Below are positions 1-8,366 of a DNA stretch of 16,055 nucleotides, piece by piece. Position numbers and translations under genes: made by a program. Positions within the stretch are counted from its first letter, which is position 1, and each line of letters begins with the position of its first letter. This stretch comes from Candidatus Aenigmatarchaeota archaeon. Lineage in GTDB: Archaea > Aenigmatarchaeota > Aenigmatarchaeia > QMZP01. The notes beneath the pieces were generated by a model. That model was not told the DNA's origin, searched no databases, and worked only from the letters and a program-made list of their open reading frames with translations. Location: assembly GCA_003663225.1 (NCBI GenBank), contig QMZP01000003.1, positions 1 to 16,055 of the forward strand. Direction: 5' to 3'.

Positions 1-438
1 GGTATAGCCAACATGGGAGAAGTTAAAGGTGTGCTTGCAAGACTTAAGCCAAATGTTGCGGTCGTTGCCACGGAATTTGGTGACATAGCGACCACTGTTG
101 CCGAAGAATCCATGGGATTCCAGTCAGGTGAATATACCATAAGGAAGGCAAACGGAAAGACTGAGGTATTCCCCAGGCTGGGGCAGAGCCACGGTATTGT
201 GGATGTAACCGAGACCGGTAATTCACTGAGGGAGAATGAGCTGGCAGTGGCTGAGCCTTTCATAATGGAAAGGATAACCCCCCAGTTCGTATCAAACGCT
301 AGCACTTACAGGGCGCATGCGCCCGTAGTCGATGAGATGGTAAAGAGGATGGAGGCAAGGATTGACGAGCTGATGGAAGACAACCCTCAGATATTTAAAG
401 ACAAGCTACAAACAGAAGGGTTATTCGCCTCTGTGTAA
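1..438 (+). CDS. hisG: ATP phosphoribosyltransferase-like protein (HisG), 3' part
   Basis: HisG joins ATP and PRPP in the first step of histidine synthesis. The frame is open from the first base of the window, so the 5' end lies upstream. The call rests on the second half of the HisG periplasmic-binding-protein-like catalytic domain: an ATEFGDIA segment (family: ATE-x-P-N-I-A), then a PRLGQSHGIVDVTETGNSLREN block that matches the family's glycine-rich PRPP-binding stretch (GLADAIVDIVETGxTLxEN). The tail after this block is only about 60 residues and ends in a charged helix. I see no room for the roughly 70-residue C-terminal ACT-like regulatory domain of long-form HisG, so it looks like a short form; short forms elsewhere need HisZ, which is not visible here. 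It ends about 95 bp before rpoH and seems a separate unit. Family membership is fairly sure; the exact substrate is inferred. Confidence 0.72.
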   Translation, partial: GIANMGEVKGVLARLKPNVAVVATEFGDIATTVAEESMGFQSGEYTIRKANGKTEVFPRLGQSHGIVDVTETGNSLRENELAVAEPFIMERITPQFVSNASTYRAHAPVVDEMVKRMEARIDELMEDNPQIFKDKLQTEGLFASV

Positions 439-474
439 CCAATACGGTAGAAATATATCACTGATGCATAACAA

Positions 475-508
475 AGCATTTATACTCCTGACATCAAAAT
501 ATAAAAAC
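475..508 (+). promoter_or_regulatory. Promoter region of the rpoH-rpoB''-B'-A'-A'' operon
   Basis: Two AT-rich TATA-like boxes precede rpoH: ATTTATAC around 478-485 and AAAATATAAAAA at 497-507. Archaeal transcription starts about 25 nt downstream of the box centre. The first would give a leader of about 27 nt containing the weak SD-like GGGGAAGG (513-520); the second would give an almost leaderless rpoH. The sequence does not decide between them. No other clear promoter is seen before 7771. Confidence 0.5.
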
Positions 509-533
509 CCGCGGGGAAGGCAGACAGATAGCT

Positions 534-767
534 ATGTTCAAGGTAACAGACCACGAAATGGTTCCGAAGCACGAAGTTTTGACACCACAGGAAAGGAAGG
601 AAGTGCTGGAGACCCTTGGGGTCGAGAAGGAGCAGCTACCTGTCATAAAGGAGACGGATCCTGTTATAAAGGAAATTGGAGCCAAGCGCGGGGACGTCCT
701 GAGGATAATAAGGAAATCCCAGACTGCAGGCCATTCGGTGTACTACAGGCGTGTGGTCGAGGGATAA
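534..767 (+). CDS. rpoH: DNA-directed RNA polymerase subunit H (Rpo5)
   Basis: This 77-residue protein is archaeal Rpo5, the counterpart of the C-terminal domain of eukaryotic RPB5. It sits at the downstream jaw of RNA polymerase near incoming DNA. The family pattern is plain: the VTDHEMVPKHEVLTPQE start (family: hxLVPKHExLsxeE), then LPVIKETDPVIKEIGAKRGDVLRIIRKSQTAG and the final YYRRVVEG. Length is normal for an archaeal RpoH. The ATG at 534 is chosen because the family begins just before this motif. It is the first gene of the RNAP operon, as in most archaea, followed after 72 bp by rpoB''. Nothing unusual is seen in the protein. Confidence 0.96.
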   Translation: MFKVTDHEMVPKHEVLTPQERKEVLETLGVEKEQLPVIKETDPVIKEIGAKRGDVLRIIRKSQTAGHSVYYRRVVEG

Positions 768-775
768 TGTTAACA

Positions 776-795
776 CAGGCCGCTAAAATGGCCTG
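776..795 (+). other. Short hairpin between rpoH and rpoB''
   Basis: CAGGCC at 776-781 and GGCCTG at 790-795 form a perfect 6-bp stem around an 8-nt loop. It lies in the only real gap of the RNAP operon and is followed by CCCCTTTG, not a T-run, so it does not look like an archaeal terminator. It could adjust the rpoH to rpoB ratio through processing or attenuation, or be chance. Confidence 0.3.
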
Positions 796-816
796 CCCCT
801 TTGCATCCGTTGGATC

Positions 817-830
817 AGGAGGCACGGAGG
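817..830 (+). promoter_or_regulatory. Ribosome binding site deciding the rpoB'' start
   Basis: AGGAGG at 817-822 and GGAGG at 826-830 are strong SD matches. The second lies 9 nt before ATG 840, which supports that start over the in-frame TTG at 801. The TTG lies upstream of both sites and would add 13 residues not expected in the family. Confidence 0.7.
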
Positions 831-839
831 AAACAGTAT

Positions 840-2294
840 ATGGCTTTCGCAACGATACTGAAGTTGTTTGAAAAGGAGAAGGGCTGGATAGACTTCCAGA
901 TAGAATCTTTCAACAAGTTTGTTAGCCAAGGCATCCAGGGAATAATAGATGAGATAGGCTCGCTGCAGCTGAACCCTGAAGCAGGCAACCTTGAGCTTAG
1001 GTTCGGGAAGATACAGATAGGTCGGCCCACAGTGAAGGAAGCTGACGGTTCCACCAGGCAGATATTTCCCAACGAGGCGAGGATAAGGAACCTTACCTAT
1101 TCTGCGCCCATGTTCATGACAGTGACACCTGTAGTGAACGAGATACAGCAGAGGTCCGAGAAGGTGCACATAGGCGACATGCCCATAATGGTAAAGTCAT
1201 CACTCTGTTCCACCAACGGACTGACTGCCGAGGAGTTGACAGAGAGCGGCGAGGACCCGGACGACCCCGGAGGATACTTCATAATAAACGGGACCGAGAG
1301 GGTTGTAGTGCTCATAGAGGAGATAGCGTCCAACAAGCCCATATTCGAGAAGACAAAGGGCGACATAACGGTCAGGATAAACTCAGAGAAGTCGGGCTTC
1401 AAGCAGAGGCACATAGTGGAAAGGAAGCCGGACGGCGAGATAACGATATCATTCGCCAACATAAGGAAGCTTTCGATGCTCACCCTTCTGAGGGCGCTCG
1501 GCCTGGAGACGGACAAGCAGATATGCGACGAGATATCCGACGACCCGAGGCTGCTAAACGAGCTTTACGTGAACCTTTACCATGAGGAAGCGAGCACGTC
1601 ACAAGAAGCGATAGAGCAGATAGGGAAGAAACTCAGGGTGGCCGAGGACTACAGGGAGGAGCGGGTGAACCAGATACTTGACAGGTACCTGCTGCCGCAT
1701 GTGGGCCAGGAGACTGAGAACAGGATAGAGAAGGCAGAGGTGCTGGCAAAGATAGTGAAGAAGGTCATATCCCTCTCGCTGGGGATGATACCCAAGGATG
1801 ACATAGACCATTATTCCAACAAGAGGCTTCTCATGTCAGGTGAGCTCATAGGGCAACTCTTCAGGAGCATACTGCTCGGAAGGTGGGGGCTGCTGGCCAA
1901 GATGACCTACAACTACCAGAAGCTCGTCAAGAGGGGCAAGAAGCCGTCGATACAGGGCATAATAGAGGCGGATGCCATGACAAAGCAGATACTTTCAAGC
2001 CTTGCCACAGGCAACTGGATAGGCGGGAGGACAGGGGTTTCACAGAGGCTCGACAGGAGCTCTTATGTTAAGACCATATCACACCTTAGGTCTGTCATAT
2101 CCCCGCTTACATCGACACAGGAGCACTTCAGGGCAAGGCAGGTCCACCCCACTGAATGGGGAAGGCTCGACCCGGCGGAGACGCCTGAAGGCTCTTCAAT
2201 AGGCCTGAGGAAGCACCTGGCGCTGATGACAGAGATAACGCCCGGTATGATGAGGGGAGAGGAGGAAAGGATAGCGAAGACGCTTTCCTCGTAA
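840..2294 (+). CDS. rpoB2: DNA-directed RNA polymerase subunit B'' (N-terminal half of Rpo2)
   Basis: This 484-residue protein is the N-terminal half of the second-largest RNAP subunit, holding the protrusion, lobe and first fork region. Family features in order: WIDFQIESFNKFV near the N-terminus (archaeal QxxSFNxF), the GGYFIINGTERVVVLIEE fork segment in the first third, and from about residue 396 the GRTGVSQRLDRSSYVKTISHLR stretch followed by ETPEG. The C-terminal end stops where B'' and B' separate in euryarchaeal split polymerases. After ETPEG the sequence reads SSIGLRKHLAL, where most archaeal and bacterial subunits have PNCGLVKNLAL or PNIGL; this is a visible divergence in a very conserved loop. 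ATG 840 is chosen for its SD. The stop is TAA, and rpoB' follows in the same frame. Confidence 0.96.
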   Translation: MAFATILKLFEKEKGWIDFQIESFNKFVSQGIQGIIDEIGSLQLNPEAGNLELRFGKIQIGRPTVKEADGSTRQIFPNEARIRNLTYSAPMFMTVTPVVNEIQQRSEKVHIGDMPIMVKSSLCSTNGLTAEELTESGEDPDDPGGYFIINGTERVVVLIEEIASNKPIFEKTKGDITVRINSEKSGFKQRHIVERKPDGEITISFANIRKLSMLTLLRALGLETDKQICDEISDDPRLLNELYVNLYHEEASTSQEAIEQIGKKLRVAEDYREERVNQILDRYLLPHVGQETENRIEKAEVLAKIVKKVISLSLGMIPKDDIDHYSNKRLLMSGELIGQLFRSILLGRWGLLAKMTYNYQKLVKRGKKPSIQGIIEADAMTKQILSSLATGNWIGGRTGVSQRLDRSSYVKTISHLRSVISPLTSTQEHFRARQVHPTEWGRLDPAETPEGSSIGLRKHLALMTEITPGMMRGEEERIAKTLSS

Positions 2295-2303
2295 GTGATA
2301 ATT

Positions 2304-4124
2304 ATGGCAGCAAGCGGAACGGCAAAGGAACATGAGCAGGCGGATGTCTACTTCAACGGAAGGTTCATAACACAGACCAAGACGCCCGCCAGCTTCGTTG
2401 ACGACATAAGGAAGAAGAGAAGGAACGGTCTCATACCCAGCCAGATGAACGTCGCATACTATCCCGAGTACAAAGAGGTCAGGATAACCACCGAGCCTGG
2501 CAGGGTTAGGAGGCCGCTGGTCATAGTGGAAAACGGCAAACACAAGCTGACAAGTGACATAATCAAGAAGCTGGATAAGGGAGAAATAAACCTCGAGTAC
2601 CTGATAGAGCATGGCATAATAGAGTATCTTGATGCGGAAGAAGAGGAGAACTCCTACATATCGATAGACGAAGAGCACCTCACCAGCGACCATACACACA
2701 TGGAGATAGACCCCATGATAATCATGGGAACTTCGGCCGTCCTCATACCATATCCCGAATACAACAGGGGCGACCGTATAAACTACGGAGCCAAGATGGT
2801 GGGGCAGGCCATAAGTATAATGTCCACCAACTTCCCCGTGAGGATGGACACCAAGTTCAATGTGATGGCATACCCGCAGGCGCCGCTCGTAAGGACCAAC
2901 ATGAGCGGCGTACTCGATAAGTACCCGGAAGGTCACAACGTCGTGCTGGCGATAATGGTGCATGAGGGATACAACCTCAACGATGCTGTGATAATGAACA
3001 AGTCCTCGATAGAGAGGGGATTGTTCAGATCATTCTATTTCAGGACTTACGAGACCATAAAGAAAAGGTACTGGGGCGGCCAGGAGGACGAGATAAAGAT
3101 ACCTGATCCCGGCATAAAGGGCCACAGGGGGGAGGCGGCATACAAAAACCTGTCAGAGGACGGCATAATCAGCCCCGAGATACCGGTCCATTCCGATTCC
3201 GTGCTCGTGGGCAAGGTTTCACCGCTCAGGTTCCTTTCGGCCGAGGAATTTACGTCCGACATAGAGAACAAGCGTGAGGCATCGGTCGTGGTCAGGCACG
3301 GCGAGGAGGGGTTGGTGGACGACGTCATAATAAGCGAGACCACGAACGCTAACCAGTTGTTCAAGGTAAGGATAAGGAACCAGAGGATTCCTGAGCTCGG
3401 CGACAAGTACGCAGCCAGGCACGGCCAGAAGGGCGTTGTAGGGCTGCTCGTGCCACAGGAAGACATGCCGTTCACATCCAACGGAGTGGTCCCTGACGTC
3501 ATATTCAACCCACACGCAATACCGTCCAGGATGACGGTGGGTCACCTGCTTGAGATACTCGCGGGCAAGATGGGCGCATACTACGGCGAACGGCCTGACG
3601 GTTCGGCCTTCAACCACATAACAGAGGACGAGATAAGGGACAGGCTCACCAAGATGGGATTCAGGGACGACGGCAAGGAGGTTCTGTACAACGGCAAAAC
3701 CGGAGAGATGTATGAGGTCATGATATTCACGGGCATGACGTATTACATGAAGCTCGACCACATGGTGGCTGACAAGATACATGCCAGGTCAAGGGGACCG
3801 GTTACTCTGCTGACCAAGCAGCCCACTGAAGGGCGCGCCAAGCGTGGCGGCCTCAGGGTAGGAGAGATGGAGCAGCAGTGCCTGGTAGGGCACGGCGCTG
3901 TCCTGACGCTGAAGGAGAGGTTCGACTCGGACAAGGCGACGATACCGATATGCAAGAAATGCGGACTGATAGGCATACATGATGTAATAAAGAACAGGGT
4001 GTACTGCCCGATATGCAAGAACAGCGAGATAGCATGGGTGGACACGGGATACGCATTCAAGCTCACGCTCGACGAGCTCAAGGCGATGTGCGTGTACCCC
4101 AAGGTTGGCGTGGAGGAGATGTAG
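2304..4124 (+). CDS. rpoB1: DNA-directed RNA polymerase subunit B' (C-terminal half of Rpo2)
   Basis: This 606-residue protein is the C-terminal half of the second-largest RNAP subunit: part of the active-centre wall, hybrid-binding domain and clamp anchor. It starts with VYFNGRFITQT (family: vflNGr-lG) and has GRVRRPL. The active-centre block GDKYAARHGQKG carries the conserved lysines K368 and K376. NPHAIPSRMTVGHLLE and GGLRVGEMEQ follow, then a C-terminal zinc ribbon with C550, C553, C568 and C571. The family usually reads GEMER-D here; this protein has GEMEQQ. ATG 2304 is chosen because the upstream GTGAT (2295-2299) pairs with the 16S anti-SD end and the same element serves other genes here. 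The in-frame GTG at 2295, directly after the B'' stop, is the alternative and adds three residues. Confidence 0.95.
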   Translation: MAASGTAKEHEQADVYFNGRFITQTKTPASFVDDIRKKRRNGLIPSQMNVAYYPEYKEVRITTEPGRVRRPLVIVENGKHKLTSDIIKKLDKGEINLEYLIEHGIIEYLDAEEEENSYISIDEEHLTSDHTHMEIDPMIIMGTSAVLIPYPEYNRGDRINYGAKMVGQAISIMSTNFPVRMDTKFNVMAYPQAPLVRTNMSGVLDKYPEGHNVVLAIMVHEGYNLNDAVIMNKSSIERGLFRSFYFRTYETIKKRYWGGQEDEIKIPDPGIKGHRGEAAYKNLSEDGIISPEIPVHSDSVLVGKVSPLRFLSAEEFTSDIENKREASVVVRHGEEGLVDDVIISETTNANQLFKVRIRNQRIPELGDKYAARHGQKGVVGLLVPQEDMPFTSNGVVPDVIFNPHAIPSRMTVGHLLEILAGKMGAYYGERPDGSAFNHITEDEIRDRLTKMGFRDDGKEVLYNGKTGEMYEVMIFTGMTYYMKLDHMVADKIHARSRGPVTLLTKQPTEGRAKRGGLRVGEMEQQCLVGHGAVLTLKERFDSDKATIPICKKCGLIGIHDVIKNRVYCPICKNSEIAWVDTGYAFKLTLDELKAMCVYPKVGVEEM

Positions 4125-6623
4125 ATGGTGACGACTAACAGAATAAGCGAAATGGGATTCAGCCTGCTTTCGCCTGAGGTCATAAAGAACCTGGCGAGGG
4201 TAAGGGTAGTTGTGTCAGACCTTTATGACGCAGACGGCTATCCTGTCGAAGGCGGCGTCATGGACCCGAGGCTTGGTGTCATAGACCCCGGATTGCACTG
4301 CAGGACGTGCGGCGGCGGCATAGGCGACTGCCCGGGTCACTTCGGATACCTGGAGCTGGCAAAGCCGATAATCAACGTGTTATACACCAAGACCATATAC
4401 CAGATACTCAAGCTCACGTGCAGGAAGTGCAACAGGCTGATGATAGAGGACAAGAAGGAAGAGATACTAACAAAGACCCAGCTCACTGCGCCCAGTAAGT
4501 GCCCGCATTGCAAGGCACAGCAGAAGAAGATAACGCTTTCCAAGCCTTACACATTCTATGAGGACAAGACAGAGCTGACCGCAGCCGATGTCAGGGAGAG
4601 GTTCGAGAAGATACCCAACCGCGACCTGAAGAGGGTAGGGTTCAACGGCGGGAGGCCCGAATGGCTGATACTCACGCTGTTCCCGGTGCCGCCGGTGACC
4701 ATGAGGCCTTCCATAACGCTCGAGGGCGGCGAGAGGTCAGAGGACGACCTCACCCACAAGCTCGTGGACATAGTCAGGATAAACCAGAGCCTGAAGGAGA
4801 ACATGGATATAGGCGCTCCTGAGTTCATACTCAACGACCTGTGGGAGCTTGTCCAGTATCACATCTCGACATACTTCGACAACGAGCTTACAGGCGTCCC
4901 GCTTGCAAGGCATAGGTCAGGAAGGGCGCTCAAGGGCATAATCCAGAGGCTCAAGGCCAAGGAAGGCAGGATAAGGGGCAACCTGCTTGGCAAGAGGGTG
5001 AACTTCTCTGCAAGGACGGTCATATCGCCCGATCCGAAGATATCCATAAACGAGGTGGGCGTACCGCAGGAGATAGCGAGCGAGCTCACGGTTCCAGTCT
5101 ACGTGACTGACATGAACACATCATACGTCAAGCAGCTTTTCAAGGACGACAAGATAAACTACGTTATAAGGCCGGACGGGAGGAGGATAAAGGTCACAAA
5201 GGAGAACAAGAGCGAGCTAACGACCAACATTGGGATTGACTGGGTCGTTGACAGGCAGCTAAAGGACGGCGATATAGTGCTGTTCAACAGGCAGCCCTCC
5301 CTTCACAGGGTCTCCATGATGGCGCACAGGGTCAGGATAATGCCTTACAGGACGCTCAGGCTCAACCCGTCCGTATGCATACCGTACAACGCGGACTTCG
5401 ACGGTGACGAGATGAACATCCACGTTCCGCAGAACGAAGAGGCCAGGACAGAGGCGTCATTCCTCATGGAAGTCCAGAGGAACATCATATCGCCCAAGTT
5501 CGGCGGCCCGATAATAGGGCTTGACCTGGACCAGATATCGGGCGTGTATCTCCTTACCAAGGAGAACGTTAAGTTCAACAGGCAGCAGGCATGCCAGCTG
5601 TTCTCAGAGGCGGGCATAGACATGGAGCTCCCGGACAAGGAAGAGTTCACGGGCAAGGAGCTGTTCTCATTGCTGCTTCCCGACAAGCTCAACATAGAGT
5701 ACAAGGCCAACGCGTGCATGAACTGCGATGTCTGCAAGAAGCACGATTGCCCCAACGACGGCTGGGTATCCATAAAGAACGGGCAGATAGAGACCGGCGT
5801 CATAGACAAGAAGGGCGTGGGCGCAGAGAAGGGAAGGCTTCTCAACAAGCTCAGCAGGCTGCTCGAGGATGAGGACCTCAGGGACTTCATAGACTATGCC
5901 GGAAGGCTCGGTGTGGCCTACCTCATGAGAAGGGGATTCTCGCTCGGCACCGCTGACCTTGACATAAAGAAGGACATATGGAATGATATAAGGAGCAAGA
6001 TTGACGGGGCACACGAGGAGGCGAGCAACCTGATCAAGAAGTACAAGACCAAGGAGCTCAGGATACTACCAGGCATGACGGCCAAGGAGTCCCTTGAAGC
6101 GCAGATAATGAACGTGCTGGCATCCGGTGTGAGCGGAGTCAGCGACATAATAAAGGATACCATGGAGCCGAACGACATAATACATATGTTCACATCCGGG
6201 GCTAAAGGCAACATAATCAACACTACCCAGATGGCTGCTGTCGTGGGACAGGAGACGATACTCGGTAAGAGGATAAAGAGGGGGTATCTCACGAGGACGC
6301 TTCCCCACATAAAGCCGAGGGATTTGTCACCGGGTGCGCATGGCTTTGTGTCACGCGGCTTCAAGCAGGGCTTGACGCCGTTCGAGCTGTTTTGGAACAT
6401 AATGAACGGCCGTGAGGGCCTTATGGACAAATCGCTCAGGACGAGAAAGTCGGGGTACATGCAGAGGCGTCTCGTGAACGCGCTCCAGGACCTGAAGGTT
6501 CATCAGGATGGCTCCGTCAGGAACTCCATCGGAGAGATAGTGCAGTTTATGGCAGGCGAGGACGGCATAGACCCGTCCAAGTCGGACTGGGGCAAGCTCA
6601 ACTGGAAGGAGGGTATGAGATAG
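4125..6623 (+). CDS. rpoA1: DNA-directed RNA polymerase subunit A' (Rpo1N)
   Basis: This 832-residue protein is the N-terminal two thirds of the largest RNAP subunit and holds the catalytic magnesium site. In order: clamp zinc site C59, C62, C69, H72; a second zinc pair set C99, C102, C126, C129; the RIRGNLLGKRVNFSARTVI switch region; and NADFDGDEM at 422-430, whose D424, D426 and D428 bind catalytic Mg2+. Further on are a short cysteine group (C531, C534, C537, C542), the GviDK-type segment and the GAKGNIINTTQM bridge-region motif. The protein ends at the usual A'/A'' break. ATG 4125 follows the B' stop TAG with no gap and is served by GGAGG at 4112-4116, inside the B' gene. The stop is TAG. 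Length is near the archaeal norm, perhaps slightly short. Confidence 0.97.
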   Translation: MVTTNRISEMGFSLLSPEVIKNLARVRVVVSDLYDADGYPVEGGVMDPRLGVIDPGLHCRTCGGGIGDCPGHFGYLELAKPIINVLYTKTIYQILKLTCRKCNRLMIEDKKEEILTKTQLTAPSKCPHCKAQQKKITLSKPYTFYEDKTELTAADVRERFEKIPNRDLKRVGFNGGRPEWLILTLFPVPPVTMRPSITLEGGERSEDDLTHKLVDIVRINQSLKENMDIGAPEFILNDLWELVQYHISTYFDNELTGVPLARHRSGRALKGIIQRLKAKEGRIRGNLLGKRVNFSARTVISPDPKISINEVGVPQEIASELTVPVYVTDMNTSYVKQLFKDDKINYVIRPDGRRIKVTKENKSELTTNIGIDWVVDRQLKDGDIVLFNRQPSLHRVSMMAHRVRIMPYRTLRLNPSVCIPYNADFDGDEMNIHVPQNEEARTEASFLMEVQRNIISPKFGGPIIGLDLDQISGVYLLTKENVKFNRQQACQLFSEAGIDMELPDKEEFTGKELFSLLLPDKLNIEYKANACMNCDVCKKHDCPNDGWVSIKNGQIETGVIDKKGVGAEKGRLLNKLSRLLEDEDLRDFIDYAGRLGVAYLMRRGFSLGTADLDIKKDIWNDIRSKIDGAHEEASNLIKKYKTKELRILPGMTAKESLEAQIMNVLASGVSGVSDIIKDTMEPNDIIHMFTSGAKGNIINTTQMAAVVGQETILGKRIKRGYLTRTLPHIKPRDLSPGAHGFVSRGFKQGLTPFELFWNIMNGREGLMDKSLRTRKSGYMQRRLVNALQDLKVHQDGSVRNSIGEIVQFMAGEDGIDPSKSDWGKLNWKEGMR

Positions 6624-6624
6624 C

Positions 6625-7767
6625 ATGTTCATGAAACTTCCACCGAACATAGACGAAGAGCTCAAGCTCTACTTCGAGAAGAACAAGATAGCCAAGGACA
6701 AGCAGGACGCCATAAGGGCCAAGGTCCTTGACCTCTATAGGAGCACGACTTATGACCCCGAGGAGCCCATAGGCATAGTGGCTGCGCAGTCGCTTTCAGA
6801 GCCTGCGACGCAGATGACCATGCGTACATACCACTTCGCAGGAACAGCAGGCATACAGGTAACGCTGGGGCTCCCGAGGATGCTCGAGATATTCGATGCC
6901 AGGAAGGAACCGAGGACCCCCACGATGAACGTCTACCTTAAGCCCGGTTTCAACATAGATCAGGTAAAAGAGGCAGCTGAGAAGATAAAGGAAGTCAAGC
7001 TAAAGGATGTGGTGTTGTCAACCACACTCGACCTCACCGACATGTGGATAAAGTGTAAGATAGACATGGACAAGGTAAGGAAGCTCGGCATAGATCCGGT
7101 GAAGGTGGCCAAAGCCATAAAGATCAAGAACACAAGGTCGGAGTTCGAGGGCGACACACTCACCGTGACTGCCAAGAAATCAGATGTCAGCAACCTCAGG
7201 AAACTAAAGTACACGATAATGGAGACCCACCTGAGCGGCATAAAGGGCATAACCCAGGTGGTAGTCACGAAGGAAGGTGACGAGTGGATGATAAACACGC
7301 TCGGCTCGAACCTGAAGAAGGTATATGCGGTCGATGGTGTTGACCCTTCGAGGACCACGAGCAACAACATATTCGAGGTGCTTGATGTGCTGGGTGTGGA
7401 AGCCGCCAGAGAGGCCATAGTGAAGCAGGCGCAGTACACCATGGAAGAGCAGGGACTTGGCATAGATGTCAGGTACATAATGCTGCTCGCTGACCTCATG
7501 ACGCTTTCAGGAGGAATAAAGGCCATAGGAAGGTACGGGATATCCGGCCAGAAGTCATCTGTGCTGGTCCGTGCATCATTCGAGGAAACGAAGAAGCACT
7601 TCACGGGCGCCGCGATAAGGGGAGAGAGCGACCCGCTTCTTGGGACCGTTGAGAACATAATAATGAACCAGGTTGCCCCGATAGGCACCGGGGCCTTCGA
7701 TCTTGTGGGCAAGATACCGGGCAGCGACAAGAAGCCTGCTAAGAAGGCCAAGAAAAAGTCCAAGTGA
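6625..7767 (+). CDS. rpoA2: DNA-directed RNA polymerase subunit A'' (Rpo1C)
   Basis: This 380-residue protein is the C-terminal third of the largest RNAP subunit and carries the trigger loop, which closes over the incoming nucleotide. The trigger-loop region is at about 49-85: GIVAAQSLSEPATQMTMRTYHFAG, then VTLGLPRMLEIFDARK. The C-terminal part shows the GRYGISGQKSSVLVRASFEET block and GAAIRGE. Most archaeal and eukaryotic subunits read GEP in the loop; this one has SEP (S58). The last 15 residues are a Lys-rich tail (KKPAKKAKKKSK) beyond the usual end. ATG 6625 lies 1 nt after the A' stop and is preceded by AAGGAGGG at 6606-6613; ATG 6631 is also possible. The operon ends here, and a new TATA box follows at 7771. 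Confidence 0.96.
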   Translation: MFMKLPPNIDEELKLYFEKNKIAKDKQDAIRAKVLDLYRSTTYDPEEPIGIVAAQSLSEPATQMTMRTYHFAGTAGIQVTLGLPRMLEIFDARKEPRTPTMNVYLKPGFNIDQVKEAAEKIKEVKLKDVVLSTTLDLTDMWIKCKIDMDKVRKLGIDPVKVAKAIKIKNTRSEFEGDTLTVTAKKSDVSNLRKLKYTIMETHLSGIKGITQVVVTKEGDEWMINTLGSNLKKVYAVDGVDPSRTTSNNIFEVLDVLGVEAAREAIVKQAQYTMEEQGLGIDVRYIMLLADLMTLSGGIKAIGRYGISGQKSSVLVRASFEETKKHFTGAAIRGESDPLLGTVENIIMNQVAPIGTGAFDLVGKIPGSDKKPAKKAKKKSK

Positions 7768-7770
7768 GCC

Positions 7771-7786
7771 TTTTTATATTTAAAAA
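7771..7786 (+). promoter_or_regulatory. TATA-type promoter for uL6-eL32
   Basis: TTTTTATATTTAAAAA begins 3 nt after the rpoA'' stop. Transcription is expected near 7800-7805, giving a leader of about 25 nt that contains the SD-like GAGTGAT (7817-7823), 4 nt before ATG 7828. The T-run could also help end rpoA'' transcription. Confidence 0.6.
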
Positions 7787-7827
7787 CATTGAATCTACAA
7801 ATAAGTCAAACCAGGCGAGTGATACTC

Positions 7828-8364
7828 ATGTCGGAAAAGACGGTGGACATCCCTGAAGGGATAGAGGTGAAGCAGGAAGGCAACGTCCTGACAGTCAAAG
7901 GACCGAAAGGCGAGCTTACCAGGGACTTCTCCCATCCCAAGATAGTTACAGAAGCCAAAGAGAAGAAGGTGACTTTCAGGGGCGATGATGAGAAGAGGAA
8001 GACGTATGCCCTGCTCGGTACGTTCGCATCCCATGTCAGGAACATGGTCACCGGCGTGACCAAGGGGTGGGAAGCCAGAATAAAGGCGGTGTATTCCCAT
8101 TTTCCCGTCAAGGTCGCGGTCCAGGGCGACACTGTGGCCATACAGAACTTCCTCGGTGAGAGGAGCACGAGGGAAGCCAAGATAGTCGGCGACACCGTAG
8201 TCAACGCCAAGAAGGATGATATAATCATAACAGGCACCAGCAAGGAGGACGTTGGGCAGACTGCTGCCAACATAGAGCTGATAGCCAAGGTGAAAGGTTT
8301 CGACAGGAGGATATTCCAGGACGGCTTCTACGTGACGCAGAAATGCCAGCCCGCAGGTGAATGA
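7828..8364 (+). CDS. rpl6: Large ribosomal subunit protein uL6
   Basis: This 178-residue protein is uL6 of the large subunit, which binds 23S rRNA near the factor-binding site. It has the two uL6 repeats: an N-terminal half with IPEGIEVKQEGNVLTVKGPKGEL, and a C-terminal half with AVYSHFPVKVAVQGDTVAIQNFLGE followed by TGTSKEDVGQTAANIE and RRIFQDGFYV, the last two matching the archaeal/eukaryotic L9e signature. Length is normal. ATG 7828 is preferred over the upstream TTG at 7789 because of GAGTGAT just before it and because the family begins at this point. It forms a two-gene unit with eL32, whose SD AGGTGA (8355-8360) lies in its last codons. In most archaea uL6 lies inside the spc cluster between uS8 and eL32; here the left part of that cluster is missing and RNAP genes come instead. 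Confidence 0.96.
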   Translation: MSEKTVDIPEGIEVKQEGNVLTVKGPKGELTRDFSHPKIVTEAKEKKVTFRGDDEKRKTYALLGTFASHVRNMVTGVTKGWEARIKAVYSHFPVKVAVQGDTVAIQNFLGERSTREAKIVGDTVVNAKKDDIIITGTSKEDVGQTAANIELIAKVKGFDRRIFQDGFYVTQKCQPAGE

Positions 8365-8366
8365 AC

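Noticed and set aside
801..839. TTG 801 as start of rpoB''
   Set aside because: It lies upstream of both SD sites, uses a rare start codon and adds residues that the family lacks; ATG 840 fits better.
464..871. + strand 135-codon frame across rpoH
   Set aside because: Out of frame with rpoH, low-complexity sequence and no SD; rpoH is unmistakable in the neighbouring frame.
2292..2303. Programmed stop-codon readthrough or sequencing error joining rpoB'' and rpoB'
   Set aside because: Split B subunits with this exact boundary are normal in many archaea, and B' has its own SD and ATG. Only the shared frame remains notable.
2196..2963. Minus-strand 255-codon open frame opposite rpoB''/rpoB'
   Set aside because: Tyr/His-rich shadow of a highly conserved gene; no start signals and no recognisable domain. 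The same applies to the frames at 3219-3782 and 5345-5890.
5700..5760. Cysteine group C531-C542 in RpoA' as a new metal site
   Set aside because: Other archaeal A' subunits, as far as I recall, also have cysteines in this region, so I do not call it novel.
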